From assembly GCF_004920405.1 (NCBI RefSeq), contig NZ_RFLV01000001.1, forward strand, positions 1,860,001 through 1,924,000: a DNA stretch of 64,000 nt, in the 5' to 3' direction. Each line of letters starts with the position of its first letter. The stretch's first letter is position 1. A program made the position numbers and the translations under genes. This DNA is from Pseudomonas leptonychotis (GTDB taxonomy: Bacteria; Pseudomonadota; Gammaproteobacteria; Pseudomonadales; Pseudomonadaceae). Under the pieces are notes generated by a model, which saw only the letters and a program-made list of their open reading frames with translations, did not search any database and was not told the origin of the DNA. Positions 19,203 through 29,776 of this stretch are shown here, one piece after another.

Positions 19203-20576
19203 ATGAACAGCCAAGTGATCAACCCGAAAACCCGCGAGTGGCAGGCCATGAGCCGTGAACACCACCTCGCGCCGTTCAGTGATTTCAAACAACTGGCGCA
19301 AAACGGGCCGCGCATCATCACTAAGGCCGATGGTGTGTACCTGTGGGACAGCGAGGGCAACAAGATCCTCGATGCCATGGCCGGGCTCTGGTGTGTGGCG
19401 ATTGGGTATGGGCGCAAGGAACTGGCAGACGCCGCCGCGAAACAGATGCAAGAGTTGCCCTACTACAACATGTTTTTTCAGACGGCCACGCCGCCCGCGC
19501 TGGAGTTGGCCAAGGCGATTGCCGAGCTGACCCCGCCAGGCTTGAACCATGTGTTCTTCACCGGCTCAGGCTCGGAAGGCAACGACACCATGTTGCGCAT
19601 GGTGCGCCATTACTGGGCGATCAAAGGCCAGCCAAACAAGAAAGTGATCATCAGCCGTATCAACGGCTACCACGGTTCCACTGTGGCCGGCGCCAGCCTG
19701 GGTGGCATGAAGTACATGCACGAGCAGGGTGACTTGCCGATTCCGGGCATTGTGCACATCCCGCAGCCGTACTGGTTCGGTGAGGGCGGCGACATGAGCC
19801 CGGACGAATTTGGTGTCTGGGCGGCCGATCAGTTGGAGCAGAAGATCCTCGAAGTGGGCGAAGACAATGTCGCCGCTTTTATTGCCGAGCCGATCCAGGG
19901 CGCAGGCGGCGTGATCATCCCGCCAGACAGTTACTGGCCGCGCATCCGTGAAATCCTCGCCAAGTACGACATTTTGTTTGTCGCTGACGAAGTGATCTGC
20001 GGTTTTGGCCGTACCGGTGAATGGTTCGGCAGCGATTATTACGGCAACACCCCGCACATGATGACCATCGCCAAAGGCCTGACCAGCGGCTACATCCCCA
20101 TGGGTGGGCTGATCGTACGCGACGATATCGTCGAGGTGCTCAATCAGGGTGGCGACTTCAACCACGGCTTTACTTATTCCGGGCATCCAGTGGCCGCCGC
20201 GGTGGCCCTGGAGAATCTACGCATTCTGCGTGAAGAAAAGATTGTGGAGCGGGTCAAGGCAGAAACGGCACCGTATTTGCAAAAGCGCTTACGTGAGCTG
20301 GCCGATCACCCACTGGTGGGTGAAGTGCGTGGCGTTGGCATGTTGGGCGCCATTGAGTTGGTGCAGGACAAAGCCAGCCGTAAGCGTTTCGCGGGGGATG
20401 TGGGCGTAGGCATGATCTGCCGCGGGCACTGCTTTACTAATGGTCTGATCATGCGCGCCGTAGGCGACACCCTGATTATTTCGCCGCCGCTGGTGATCAG
20501 CCATGCAGAGATTGATGAGTTGCTGGATAAGGCCCGTAAATGCCTCGACCTGACTGCTGCAGAGGTATTGGCGTAA
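19203..20576 (+). CDS. spuC: Polyamine/putrescine-pyruvate aminotransferase
   Basis: 457 aa class III PLP aminotransferase (P. aeruginosa SpuC has about the same length). Key residues: [10 protein letters not shown] phosphate loop, ADEV with the PLP-ring Asp262, and Schiff-base Lys291 in [10 protein letters not shown]. The start at 19203 gives the expected N-terminus [14 protein letters not shown]; the longer frame to 19131 is leader. It deaminates putrescine or its glutamyl derivative, using pyruvate as acceptor. Confidence 0.94.
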   Translation: MNSQVINPKTREWQAMSREHHLAPFSDFKQLAQNGPRIITKADGVYLWDSEGNKILDAMAGLWCVAIGYGRKELADAAAKQMQELPYYNMFFQTATPPALELAKAIAELTPPGLNHVFFTGSGSEGNDTMLRMVRHYWAIKGQPNKKVIISRINGYHGSTVAGASLGGMKYMHEQGDLPIPGIVHIPQPYWFGEGGDMSPDEFGVWAADQLEQKILEVGEDNVAAFIAEPIQGAGGVIIPPDSYWPRIREILAKYDILFVADEVICGFGRTGEWFGSDYYGNTPHMMTIAKGLTSGYIPMGGLIVRDDIVEVLNQGGDFNHGFTYSGHPVAAAVALENLRILREEKIVERVKAETAPYLQKRLRELADHPLVGEVRGVGMLGAIELVQDKASRKRFAGDVGVGMICRGHCFTNGLIMRAVGDTLIISPPLVISHAEIDELLDKARKCLDLTAAEVLA

Positions 20577-20733
20577 AGGTTAATAACCTTTGTTTTCAGG
20601 TGTTTATGCCTGAATGTTGTCAACAGAAGGTGACCTTGCCAGACTGCGCCACTGCGTAGGTCAGGCTCACCGGAAGGTGCTGCAGAGGGCTGCGCATCTT
20701 CCGGAAACGACTACAACAACAGGAGCTGTACGC

Positions 20734-22990
<2,257 letters not shown>

Positions 22991-22999
22991 TTATAAAAA

Positions 23000-23020
23000 G
23001 CCCAGCCAATGTGGCTGGGC
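23000..23020 (+). promoter_or_regulatory. Intercistronic hairpin between spuE and spuF
   Basis: GCCCAGCC (23000-23007) pairs perfectly with GGCTGGGC (23013-23020). No run of T follows, so full termination is unlikely. It probably sets the excess of binding protein over membrane components. Confidence 0.6.
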
Positions 23021-23044
23021 GCTACCGTTGTGGGAGTGTTGGGA

Positions 23045-24187
23045 ATGGCAGTTGCTTCCAGTGCCTATAAGAAAGTCCTAGAAGGCGATCAACAACCGAA
23101 AGAGGTGTTGGTCAAGATCGAGCGTGTGTCAAAGAAATTTGATGAAACCCTGGCCGTTGATGATGTGTCACTGACCATCAACAAAGGGGAGATTTTTGCC
23201 CTGTTGGGGGGGTCCGGCTCAGGCAAGTCGACACTGCTGCGCATGCTCGCCGGTTTTGAGCGGCCCACCGAAGGACGCATCTTCCTTGATGGGGAAGACA
23301 TTACCGATCTGCCGCCGTACGAGCGGCCGATCAATATGATGTTCCAGTCCTATGCGCTGTTTCCACACATGAGCGTGGCCGAGAACATTGCTTTCGGCCT
23401 CAAGCAGGACAAGATGCCCAAAGCGGAAATCAGCGCCCGCGTCGAAGAAATGCTCAAGCTGGTGCACATGACCCAGTACGCCAGGCGCAAACCGCACCAG
23501 CTTTCCGGCGGTCAGCGTCAGCGTGTGGCCCTTGCCCGCTCCTTGGCCAAGCGCCCCAAGTTACTGCTACTCGACGAGCCTATGGGTGCTCTGGACAAGA
23601 AGCTGCGTTCGCAAATGCAGCTTGAGCTTGTCGAGATCATCGAGCGCGTCGGGGTGACCTGCGTCATGGTGACCCACGATCAGGAAGAGGCCATGACCAT
23701 GGCCCAGCGCATTGCCATCATGCACCTGGGCTGGATCGCCCAGATCGGCAGCCCGGTGGATATCTATGAAACGCCGACCAGCCGCCTGGTCTGCGAGTTC
23801 ATCGGCAACGTCAACCTGTTCGACGGCCAGGTGGTCGAGGACATGGAAGGCCATGCCTTGATCGACAGCCCCGACCTTGAAAACAACATCTATGTCGGCC
23901 ACGGGGTTAACACCTCGGTGCAGGACAAGAGCATCACCTACGCCATTCGCCCGGAAAAAATGCTGTTTACCACCGAGCAGCCCAGCTGCCAGTACAACTG
24001 GTCGCGCGGCATCGTGCACGACATTGCCTACCTGGGCGGTCACTCGGTGTTCTACGTGCAACTGCCGAGCGGCAAGATCGTCCAGTCATTTGTAGCCAAC
24101 GCCGAACGGCGCGGCGCACGACCTACCTGGGACGACGAAGTCTACGTCTGGTGGGAGGACGACAGCGGGGTGACCTTACGCTCATGA
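23045..24187 (+). CDS. spuF: Polyamine ABC transporter, ATP-binding protein
   Basis: 380 aa PotA/PotG-type ATPase. Walker A GGSGSGKST (residues 55-63), signature LSGGQRQRVALARSL, Walker B LLLLDEPMGAL, and switch His in VMVTHDQEEA; a C-terminal TOBE regulatory region follows. The start at 23045 was preferred over 23009, which would begin inside the hairpin. It energises uptake through SpuG and SpuH. Its stop overlaps the spuG start by ATGA. Confidence 0.94.
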   Translation: MAVASSAYKKVLEGDQQPKEVLVKIERVSKKFDETLAVDDVSLTINKGEIFALLGGSGSGKSTLLRMLAGFERPTEGRIFLDGEDITDLPPYERPINMMFQSYALFPHMSVAENIAFGLKQDKMPKAEISARVEEMLKLVHMTQYARRKPHQLSGGQRQRVALARSLAKRPKLLLLDEPMGALDKKLRSQMQLELVEIIERVGVTCVMVTHDQEEAMTMAQRIAIMHLGWIAQIGSPVDIYETPTSRLVCEFIGNVNLFDGQVVEDMEGHALIDSPDLENNIYVGHGVNTSVQDKSITYAIRPEKMLFTTEQPSCQYNWSRGIVHDIAYLGGHSVFYVQLPSGKIVQSFVANAERRGARPTWDDEVYVWWEDDSGVTLRS

Positions 24188-25095
24188 ATATCAGCCGAAG
24201 CATTAGCCGCCGCATGCCCAAGGGCCGGCACCTGGTAATTGGGGTGCCCTTCCTTTGGCTGTTCCTGTTCTTCCTGTTGCCCTTCATCATCGTCATGAAG
24301 ATCAGCTTTGCCGAAGCCGATGTCGCCATCCCGCCCTACACCGAGGTGTTCAGCTGGGTGGACAACACCTTCACCTTGATCGTTAACCTGAGTAATTACA
24401 TCTTCCTCAGTGAGGATGCGCTCTACCTCGCGGCTTACTTGGGGTCACTGAAAATAGCCGCAATCAGCACGCTGTTGTGCCTGCTGATTGGCTTTCCCAT
24501 GGCCTATGCCATTGCACGGGCCGACAAGGCCAAGCAGATGGTGCTGTTGCTGCTGATCATGATGCCGACTTGGACGGCGATTCTGATCCGCGTATATGCC
24601 TGGATGGGTATCCTCAGCAACAACGGTCTGCTTAATAGCTTCCTGATGTGGCTGGGGGTGATCAGCGATCCGTTGCAGATCCTCAACACCAACCTGGCAG
24701 TGTACATCGGTATTGTTTACTCGTACCTGCCGTTTATGGTACTGCCGCTTTTCGCTAACCTGGTCAAGCATGACCAGAGCTTGCTGGAAGCCGCTGCAGA
24801 CTTGGGTTCGAGCACTTACAACAGCTTCTGGCGCATCACCGTGCCGCTGGCTAAGGGCGGCATCATCACCGGCTGCATGCTGGTGTTTATCCCGGTGGTC
24901 GGCGAGTTCGTGATTCCTGAACTGCTTGGTGGCCCGGAAACCCTGATGATCGGCAAGGTGCTGTGGCAGGAGTTCTTCAACAACCGCGATTGGCCGGTAG
25001 CATCCGCCCTGGCGGTGGTCATGCTGGCGATTCTGATCATTCCGATCATTCTGTTTAACCGTCATCAAGCTAAAGAAATGGAGGGCCGGCCATGA
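24184..25095 (+). CDS. spuG: Polyamine ABC transporter, permease 1
   Basis: 303 aa inner-membrane permease, PotB/PotH type. A first membrane helix near residues 18-38 is followed by further hydrophobic segments, and the EAA loop that docks on the ATPase is visible as EAAADLGSSTYNSFWRITVPLAKGGI. It overlaps spuF and spuH by 4 nt at each end, so translation of the three is coupled. Confidence 0.94.
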   Translation: MNISRSISRRMPKGRHLVIGVPFLWLFLFFLLPFIIVMKISFAEADVAIPPYTEVFSWVDNTFTLIVNLSNYIFLSEDALYLAAYLGSLKIAAISTLLCLLIGFPMAYAIARADKAKQMVLLLLIMMPTWTAILIRVYAWMGILSNNGLLNSFLMWLGVISDPLQILNTNLAVYIGIVYSYLPFMVLPLFANLVKHDQSLLEAAADLGSSTYNSFWRITVPLAKGGIITGCMLVFIPVVGEFVIPELLGGPETLMIGKVLWQEFFNNRDWPVASALAVVMLAILIIPIILFNRHQAKEMEGRP

Positions 25096-25985
25096 AGCGT
25101 TTCAGTTTCTCCAACTTTATGTTGTGGGCCGGTTTTGCATTCATCTACCTGCCGATGCTGATTCTGGTGATCTACTCGTTCAACGGCTCGCGGTTGGTGA
25201 CGGTTTGGGGTGGCTGGTCGGTGAAGTGGTACGTCGGCCTGCTTGATAACACCCAGCTGATGAACTCGGTGATGCGCTCGCTGGAAATCGCCTGCTACAC
25301 CGCGATTGCCGCCGTAGCGCTCGGCACCATGGCCGCCTTCGTGCTGACCCGCGTCACCCGCTTCAAGGGTCGCACGCTGTTCGGTGGCCTGGTCACCGCA
25401 CCGTTGGTTATGCCCGAGGTGATCACCGGTCTGTCGCTGCTGTTGTTGTTTGTGGCGATGGCCCAGTTGATCGGCTGGCCGGCTGAGCGCGGCATCATGA
25501 CTATCTGGATTGCCCACACCACCTTCTGTTCGGCCTATGTGGCCGTGGTGGTGTCGTCACGCTTGCGCGAGTTGGACCTGTCCATCGAAGAAGCGGCCAT
25601 GGACCTGGGCGCGAAACCCTGGAAGGTGTTCTTCTTGATCACCATCCCGATGATCGCTCCGTCTCTAGCTGCAGGCGCGATGATGTCCTTCGCCTTGTCG
25701 CTGGACGATCTGGTGCTCGCTAGCTTCGTCTCCGGGCCTGGTTCGACCACCTTGCCGATGGAGGTCTTCTCCGCCGTACGTCTGGGCGTGAAGCCGGAAA
25801 TCAACGCGGTCGCCAGCTTGATCCTGTTGTCGGTGTCTTTTGCGACCTTCCTGGTATGGTTCTTCGCTCACCGCGCCGAAGAAAAGCGCAAGAAGGCTCT
25901 GCAAGAAGCGATGGATGAAACCACCGGTGCCGCGCTACAGAGCGGTCCTGACAGCCGTCGTGACCCCTCTCAGGTGCATGCCTGA
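25092..25985 (+). CDS. spuH: Polyamine ABC transporter, permease 2
   Basis: 297 aa permease, PotC/PotI type, partner of SpuG. EAA loop: EEAAMDLGAKPWKVFFLITIPMIAPSLAAG. It ends in a polar tail. Last gene of the operon, closed by a strong terminator. In P. aeruginosa the next gene is hacB; here an 8-9 kb cassette array intervenes before the hacB homologue. Confidence 0.94.
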   Translation: MKRFSFSNFMLWAGFAFIYLPMLILVIYSFNGSRLVTVWGGWSVKWYVGLLDNTQLMNSVMRSLEIACYTAIAAVALGTMAAFVLTRVTRFKGRTLFGGLVTAPLVMPEVITGLSLLLLFVAMAQLIGWPAERGIMTIWIAHTTFCSAYVAVVVSSRLRELDLSIEEAAMDLGAKPWKVFFLITIPMIAPSLAAGAMMSFALSLDDLVLASFVSGPGSTTLPMEVFSAVRLGVKPEINAVASLILLSVSFATFLVWFFAHRAEEKRKKALQEAMDETTGAALQSGPDSRRDPSQVHA

Positions 25986-26004
25986 TCGGACTGCGCGGTA
26001 ACGT

Positions 26005-26032
26005 AAAAGGGCCACAGCTGTGGCCCTTTTTT
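26005..26032 (+). terminator. Terminator of the spu operon
   Basis: AAAAGGGCCACAGCTGTGGCCCTTTTTT is a perfect palindromic stem with a T-tract, 20 bp after spuH. Confidence 0.92.
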
Positions 26033-26161
26033 ATGGTTGTAGGCGTTTCATGCTGTTGCGTCGGTCAACGCCCTGGATATCGGCGGCACGCTCTATATGC
26101 GGTGCCAGCAGGGAGCTTGTGTGGCTTTCAATAAGCCTCAATGCACCAGGCGGAGCACTAT

Positions 26162-26413
26162 CTAGCGTTGTTTATATTGCGTGGGGCAATACGCCCGGCC
26201 AACCTGCGGATCACGTAGCTGCAAATGCTTGGTCTGCCGACCGCTCACGCGCTCGCGCCATAGCTTAAAGCTGCTCGGCTTGAGGCTGCGCCGCATCACA
26301 GTAATAACCTCGCCCTCATTCAGGCCAAACTGCGCTTGAATGGCTTCGAAGGGCGTCCGATCTTCCCAAGCCATCTCAATAACCCGTGATAGCTCGCTTT
26401 CTGACTGCACCAT
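26162..26413 (-). CDS. DUF2805 / TIGR03643 small protein
   Basis: 83 aa from ATG 26413 (GAGG 8 nt upstream). The sequence ESELSRVIEMAWEDRTPFEAIQAQFGLNEGEVITVMRRSLKPSSFKLWRERVSGR matches the TIGR03643/DUF2805 family: a short helix-turn-helix-like protein of unknown role found widely in proteobacteria. Its base composition resembles the chromosome rather than the cassettes, and no attC adjoins it, so it probably marks the native edge beyond the array. DNA binding is possible but unproven. Confidence 0.8.
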   Translation of the reverse strand: MVQSESELSRVIEMAWEDRTPFEAIQAQFGLNEGEVITVMRRSLKPSSFKLWRERVSGRQTKHLQLRDPQVGRAYCPTQYKQR

Positions 26414-26526
26414 CTTGCACCTCACACGGCTGAAGGCTCTGGCGCTGATGCTGATGCTAGAGCCGTATTAGGACGCGAGCCACAGGCTGAAAATGCGTTG
26501 CCGCGTGTCCACACACGAGTTTGACC

Positions 26527-26542
26527 CTTGAACTGTTCGTTA
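26527..26542 (-). repeat. attC half-site relic at the distal end of the array
   Basis: On the minus strand GCATAACGAACAGTTCAA resembles the opening of the intact attC sites (TAACAAGTGGTTCAA), but no matching second half is found within 100 bp. It is probably the eroded attC of the MAPEG cassette. The gap 26414-26595 shows nothing else. Confidence 0.35.
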
Positions 26543-26595
26543 TGCGGAGTCTGCCGTGGGGTTCACTAAGATAGTGGGCCTACGTCCGCTGCACG

Positions 26596-27039
26596 TTAGC
26601 CAATACCGTGAATATCCCAAAGGGCGACAGCTGCAAGGTAAGTTAATGCAAATAGAGGGATGTTCGATAAAGCAAATAACAAAAACCTGATCTCGATTTT
26701 GTTTACGAGCGCCTGCACAAAACTGTGCACGATGCGCAATACGACGTACACCCACGCGAACAGCAGACCAGCCTGAGATTCAACACCCAATAAAGCAAGC
26801 GAGGCGGCAAGCGCATAGAAGAGGGTTGGCTGTTCTAACAAGTGGTTGTAGTTATCCGCCTTCCAGCGTACCTGCGCTGGCAGCAAAGACATTTGCTCTC
26901 CTCGCGGAGCATTCGAGTCAGGCTTCATTCTTGCGGCACGCATAGCCGGAAGTCGCGTGGCGTACATCCACAGCCACATCACCAGTGTCCATGCAATCAA
27001 CGCGACCATCGGAGCAACGAACTGCACAGATACTGTCAT
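26596..27039 (-). CDS. MAPEG-family membrane protein (cassette)
   Basis: 147 aa from ATG 27039, chosen because GGAG lies 6 nt upstream; two further in-frame ATGs (27045, 27051) are possible. Four hydrophobic helices alternate with short loops: VAPMVALIAWTLVMWLWMY, FYALAASLALLGV, LLFAWVYVVLRIVHSFV and LLFALSNIPLFALTYLAAVAL. The Arg-rich loop after helix 1 and the VLRIVHSFVQ segment fit the MAPEG superfamily (membrane glutathione-linked or eicosanoid enzymes), whose bacterial members mostly lack a known substrate. Last cassette of the array. Confidence 0.8.
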   Translation of the reverse strand: MTVSVQFVAPMVALIAWTLVMWLWMYATRLPAMRAARMKPDSNAPRGEQMSLLPAQVRWKADNYNHLLEQPTLFYALAASLALLGVESQAGLLFAWVYVVLRIVHSFVQALVNKIEIRFLLFALSNIPLFALTYLAAVALWDIHGIG

Positions 27040-27084
27040 GACCATCTCCATATCGTTGAGAGACTTTATGATGCATATGCTTAG

Positions 27085-27148
27085 TAACAGGGCGAGATTC
27101 TAGCCCGGTCGAGCGAACGCAGCGACTGATTTGAGTGCCTTGTTATAT
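27085..27148 (-). repeat. attC site 1 (short divergent form, GFA cassette)
   Basis: Plus strand TAACAGGGCGAGATTCTAGC ... CCTTGTTATAT. The ends TAACAGGGC and GCCTTGTTA can pair, and GAGCGAACGCAGCGA is shared with the other sites. It is shorter and more diverged than the 73-bp sites. Confidence 0.7.
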
Positions 27149-27154
27149 GTGAAC

Positions 27155-27571
27155 TCACATTTTTTCTGCGAAATGAGCCATTATTTCGGCTGTTGTCATT
27201 TCTTTTGTTTTGTTTGAAAAGCAATAGTAACTTGGCCGCATATCACTAAAGTACTGCATGTCCATTTCCAGGTCGTTCAAGTTTGGAAACATACCGGCTG
27301 GCATGTTGTATTCGCCGCTTTCTTTAAATTTAAAAAATAAATGAGTTCCGCACTCTATACAAAATCCGCGAGATGCCCACGCAGATGACTCATACGTTTT
27401 AACTTTATCACTTCCTTCAATTTGTACTTTAGTGCCGCACTTAACTGCAAAAAATGGGGCGCCACCCCAGGTTCTGCATGATTGGCAATGGCATACTGTA
27501 AATTTAGGATTAACTTCTTCTGCGGTAATTTTTACAGCGCCACAAAGGCAGTTTGTTTTTGAATGGGTCAT
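27155..27571 (-). CDS. GFA-family (Mss4-fold) zinc protein (cassette)
   Basis: 138 aa. The zinc-binding cysteines of the glutathione-dependent formaldehyde-activating (GFA/CENP-V) fold are all visible: CLCGAV near residue 9, CHCQSCRTWGG near 28, and FCIECGTHLFF near 73. Catalysis by this fold is proven for few members, so a formaldehyde role should not be assumed. Codon use is AT-rich compared with chromosomal neighbours. GFA proteins are frequent in cassette arrays of environmental bacteria. Confidence 0.88.
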   Translation of the reverse strand: MTHSKTNCLCGAVKITAEEVNPKFTVCHCQSCRTWGGAPFFAVKCGTKVQIEGSDKVKTYESSAWASRGFCIECGTHLFFKFKESGEYNMPAGMFPNLNDLEMDMQYFSDMRPSYYCFSNKTKEMTTAEIMAHFAEKM

Positions 27572-27600
27572 TTTGACTGCGCCTTATTGGATGAGCATAT

Positions 27601-27673
27601 AGTTTTCAAATTAAGGGGCGGGCTTTAGCCCGTCCCAGTGAGCGAAGTGTGCGGTCTGAACCACTAGTTAGGT
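27601..27673 (-). repeat. attC site 2 (one end degenerate, GNAT cassette)
   Basis: The core (TTAAGGGGCGGGCTTTAGCC) and the right end (CCACTAGTTAGGT) are intact, but the left end reads AGTTTTCAAA instead of TAACGTTTGG, so the AAC|GTT recombination triplet is lost there. The GFA and GNAT cassettes may therefore be locked together. Confidence 0.85.
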
Positions 27674-28192
27674 GCCGCCGACGCGGTGATGCTCGAAGCG
27701 CATGGAGTCGGGCTCCAGGCCTGCGCCTGCGGGCAAAAAACCACAGCGAGATAGAACCCCTATCGATGCTGGATTTTCGATTCGCGTGTGTGCAACAAGC
27801 AAGCTAACCTCCTCGAATGACAGTGCATGAGTCACCAACAATCTGACCATTTCACTCGCATATCCACGATTTTGCCACTCTGGAAGAACGGAGTAGCCAA
27901 TCTCAACAGTGCCTGTACTGTCTGGCGGACCATGGTATCCCGCAGCCCCAATAAGGGTCCGAGAACCCTCGGGTGTCTCTGAACCCAGGGCGTACCAGCC
28001 ATACCAGCCCTCAGCGCTTTCACCACCTTCCTCTAGTCGAGCCAGAAAGAACTCCATGGCATCTCTGTCATATTCGCCAGATGGCCAAGAAGATGAAATT
28101 TTCGCATCCAGCAGAGTGCAAAGTTGATCTGGAGCTTCAAGCTCTGTACGTATATGCGTGGCCGTTGAGGCGACAAGAAGAAGGCGGGTAGA
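27668..28192 (-). CDS. GNAT acetyltransferase (cassette), no canonical start codon
   Basis: The frame encodes a RimJ/RimL-type GNAT domain: TRLLLVASTATHIRTELEAP at the N-terminus, LIGAAGYHGPPDSTGTVEIGYSVLPEWQNRGYASEM as the acetyl-CoA site, and NPASIGVLSRCGFLPAG near the end. The first ATG in this frame (28057) would delete strand 1 and helix 1, so the true gene starts further up, to at least 28192. No ATG, GTG or TTG is found there in frame. A nearby ATG (MDI then stop) is in another frame, so either a rare start (ATT/CTG) is used or the 5' end has a frameshift. The stop lies in attC site 2. Confidence 0.75.
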   Translation of the reverse strand, partial: STRLLLVASTATHIRTELEAPDQLCTLLDAKISSSWPSGEYDRDAMEFFLARLEEGGESAEGWYGWYALGSETPEGSRTLIGAAGYHGPPDSTGTVEIGYSVLPEWQNRGYASEMVRLLVTHALSFEEVSLLVAHTRIENPASIGVLSRCGFLPAGAGLEPDSMRFEHHRVGGT

Positions 28193-28245
28193 TGCAATTG
28201 ATTTTAAAATGTTCAGATATCCATGGGTGTTGGTTTGGTGGCGTC

Positions 28246-28319
28246 TAACGTTTAAGCTAAGGGGCTGGCTTTAGCCAGTCCCAGTGAGCGAAGCGAACGA
28301 TTTGAGCGCATTGTTAGGC
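28246..28319 (-). repeat. attC site 3 (GIY-YIG cassette)
   Basis: TAACGTTTAAGCTAAGGGG ... GCATTGTTAGGC. Its inner stem reads CTGGC/GCCAG where the other sites have CGGGC/GCCCG, a paired change that keeps the hairpin. Confidence 0.92.
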
Positions 28320-28322
28320 GAA

Positions 28323-28898
28323 CTATTCACCTGTTGCAATATGCTTTCGGTTGGCTGTTCGTGTTAAGCGACCTTCCTTCATTAGCAAACCAATAATGCT
28401 GTAGCTCAGATAGTCTTTTGAGCCACCACCATAGTCTGACTGTAGGCCAAGATATTTTGCGGCATCCGAGTTTGAAATGCCGTGCGGGTTTGCCTTGGCT
28501 AGCTCCATTACGGCGGACTTCATAAGCTCAAGCGCCATTTGAGCTTTTTCATAACACCCGTCAGGGATGTTTGCTTTTATTTTTTGGCTAATGTTCTCTG
28601 TGTTAGGACGAACTTTATTTGTTAATAATCCACCCTGAGAACGAATTCCGAACGCTGAAATTAACTCGGCTTCAATTTTTAAAGCTTGCTGCTCCGTTAA
28701 GTTATCAGCAATTGTTGTGTGTATTACCTCATGTCCCGACGCTTTTATCTTTTGAATTACCGAGCTTTTTTCTGAATCGTCAATTTTTGTATGATGTTCC
28801 CAAGCTCGATTACCCGTCCCTTTACCAATATAGAAAGGCTTAGATGGCTTTTCTGTTGGGTCTTTAAGTGCATAAACGTAGAACGGATTTTGGGCCAT
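28323..28898 (-). CDS. GIY-YIG nuclease-like protein with C-terminal helical domain (cassette)
   Basis: 191 aa. The N-terminus has the GIY-YIG arrangement: FYVYALKDP (residues 6-14), FYIGKGTGNRAWEH (22-35; the conserved Arg follows the YIG strand), and a later Glu in KIEAELISAFG. This is the LEM3-like/DUF variant rather than UvrC. Residues about 105-191 form a separate helical, possibly winged-helix part (ISNSDAAKYLGLQ ... LSYSIIGLLMKEGRLTRT). Such a nuclease plus DNA-binding layout would fit restriction of invading DNA, but no function is shown. The start codon is 11 nt from the attC junction. Confidence 0.82.
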   Translation of the reverse strand: MAQNPFYVYALKDPTEKPSKPFYIGKGTGNRAWEHHTKIDDSEKSSVIQKIKASGHEVIHTTIADNLTEQQALKIEAELISAFGIRSQGGLLTNKVRPNTENISQKIKANIPDGCYEKAQMALELMKSAVMELAKANPHGISNSDAAKYLGLQSDYGGGSKDYLSYSIIGLLMKEGRLTRTANRKHIATGE

Positions 28899-28909
28899 GC
28901 TGGTTTGCC

Positions 28910-28982
28910 TAACGTTTGGTTAAGGGGCGGGCTTTAGCCCGTCCCAGCGAGCGGAGCGAGCGATTTGAACCAATTGTTATGC
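28910..28982 (-). repeat. attC site 4
   Basis: TAACGTTTGGTTAAGGGGCG ... CAATTGTTATGC, 73 bp. The stop codon of the following minus-strand gene (28977-28979) lies within it. Confidence 0.95.
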
Positions 28983-29525
28983 TTGGATTACTTCGTCTTT
29001 TTCGCGATTTCTAGCTGTTGCCACGTCACACCAACTCTGAAAAAGCTCAAATGCTCTTTCACCCCCCATTCCAGTCATGGCCTCTAACGTCCACTCATTG
29101 TTGGGGTCTAGAAAACCATGTGCCCAATCGACGCCTTTGATAAACATCGAGTGATCTGCATCTGCTGCGAAGGGCCAGGACACCTGAATGACGCCTGATA
29201 CTGCAAATATAACTCCAAGAAGAAATCCTTGAACCTCTCCATTCCAATCAAACCACTCTCCAGTTCGCCTATGCTGTACTAGGCTCTGATGCAGAGTTTC
29301 TTCCGCTGCTTTCCCTAAAAGCTTTGAATAGAAAATTAAATGCAATTTGCTTGGAGAGCCTGTACGTAAATTCGACAAGCGATTCAGAGGTGTCTTGGAA
29401 ATTCCTATTTTTACAGAGTTCGGCTCACCACAATAAATTAAATAAAGGCCCTCTACTGCGTCTTCGCTTACAGAGTATCCAGTTTGCGGGCCGAACAGAA
29501 TCCACTCTTTATTGAAATTTTCCAC
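28977..29525 (-). CDS. GIY-YIG superfamily protein, MUG113/T5orf172 type (cassette)
   Basis: 182 aa, starting at GTG 29525. Residues about 25-95 form a compact GIY-YIG-like domain: GLYLIYCGEPNSVKIGISKTPLNRLSNLRTGSPSKLHLIF, then EETLHQSLVQHRRTGEWFDW, which is the T5orf172/MUG113 signature. The second half (FLLGVIFAVSGVIQVSWPF ... MGGERAFELFQSWCDVA) is unrecognised and includes one hydrophobic stretch. It is unrelated in detail to the GIY-YIG protein of the neighbouring cassette. A role in DNA cleavage or defence is inferred from the fold only. Confidence 0.8.
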   Translation of the reverse strand: MENFNKEWILFGPQTGYSVSEDAVEGLYLIYCGEPNSVKIGISKTPLNRLSNLRTGSPSKLHLIFYSKLLGKAAEETLHQSLVQHRRTGEWFDWNGEVQGFLLGVIFAVSGVIQVSWPFAADADHSMFIKGVDWAHGFLDPNNEWTLEAMTGMGGERAFELFQSWCDVATARNREKDEVIQA

Positions 29526-29549
29526 GTTAGTATTTCTTTCTAGGTTGCA

Positions 29550-29624
29550 TAACGTTCAGGTTAAGGGGCGGGCTTTAGCCCGTCCCGAGTGAGCGAAGCG
29601 AACGACTTGAACCGCTTGTTAGGC
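29550..29624 (-). repeat. attC site 5 (CAGG subtype)
   Basis: TAACGTTCAGGTTAAGGGG ... ACCGCTTGTTAGGC. It shares the CAGG and CGCTTG variants only with site 8 (31222-31295). Confidence 0.95.
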
Positions 29625-29776
29625 TCGCGCTTGAGCCGAACGCTGTAAACGGAAGCAGCACGATAGCCAACATTGTTTTTGATTTTAAGTGCTGCCTCAT
29701 GTGGTTCCTTCGCTTTGCCTCTTGGCCTTTGGAGCGCCTCAGCGCCAGCGTGATGGTCTTGTTCTAGCTGAATGCA

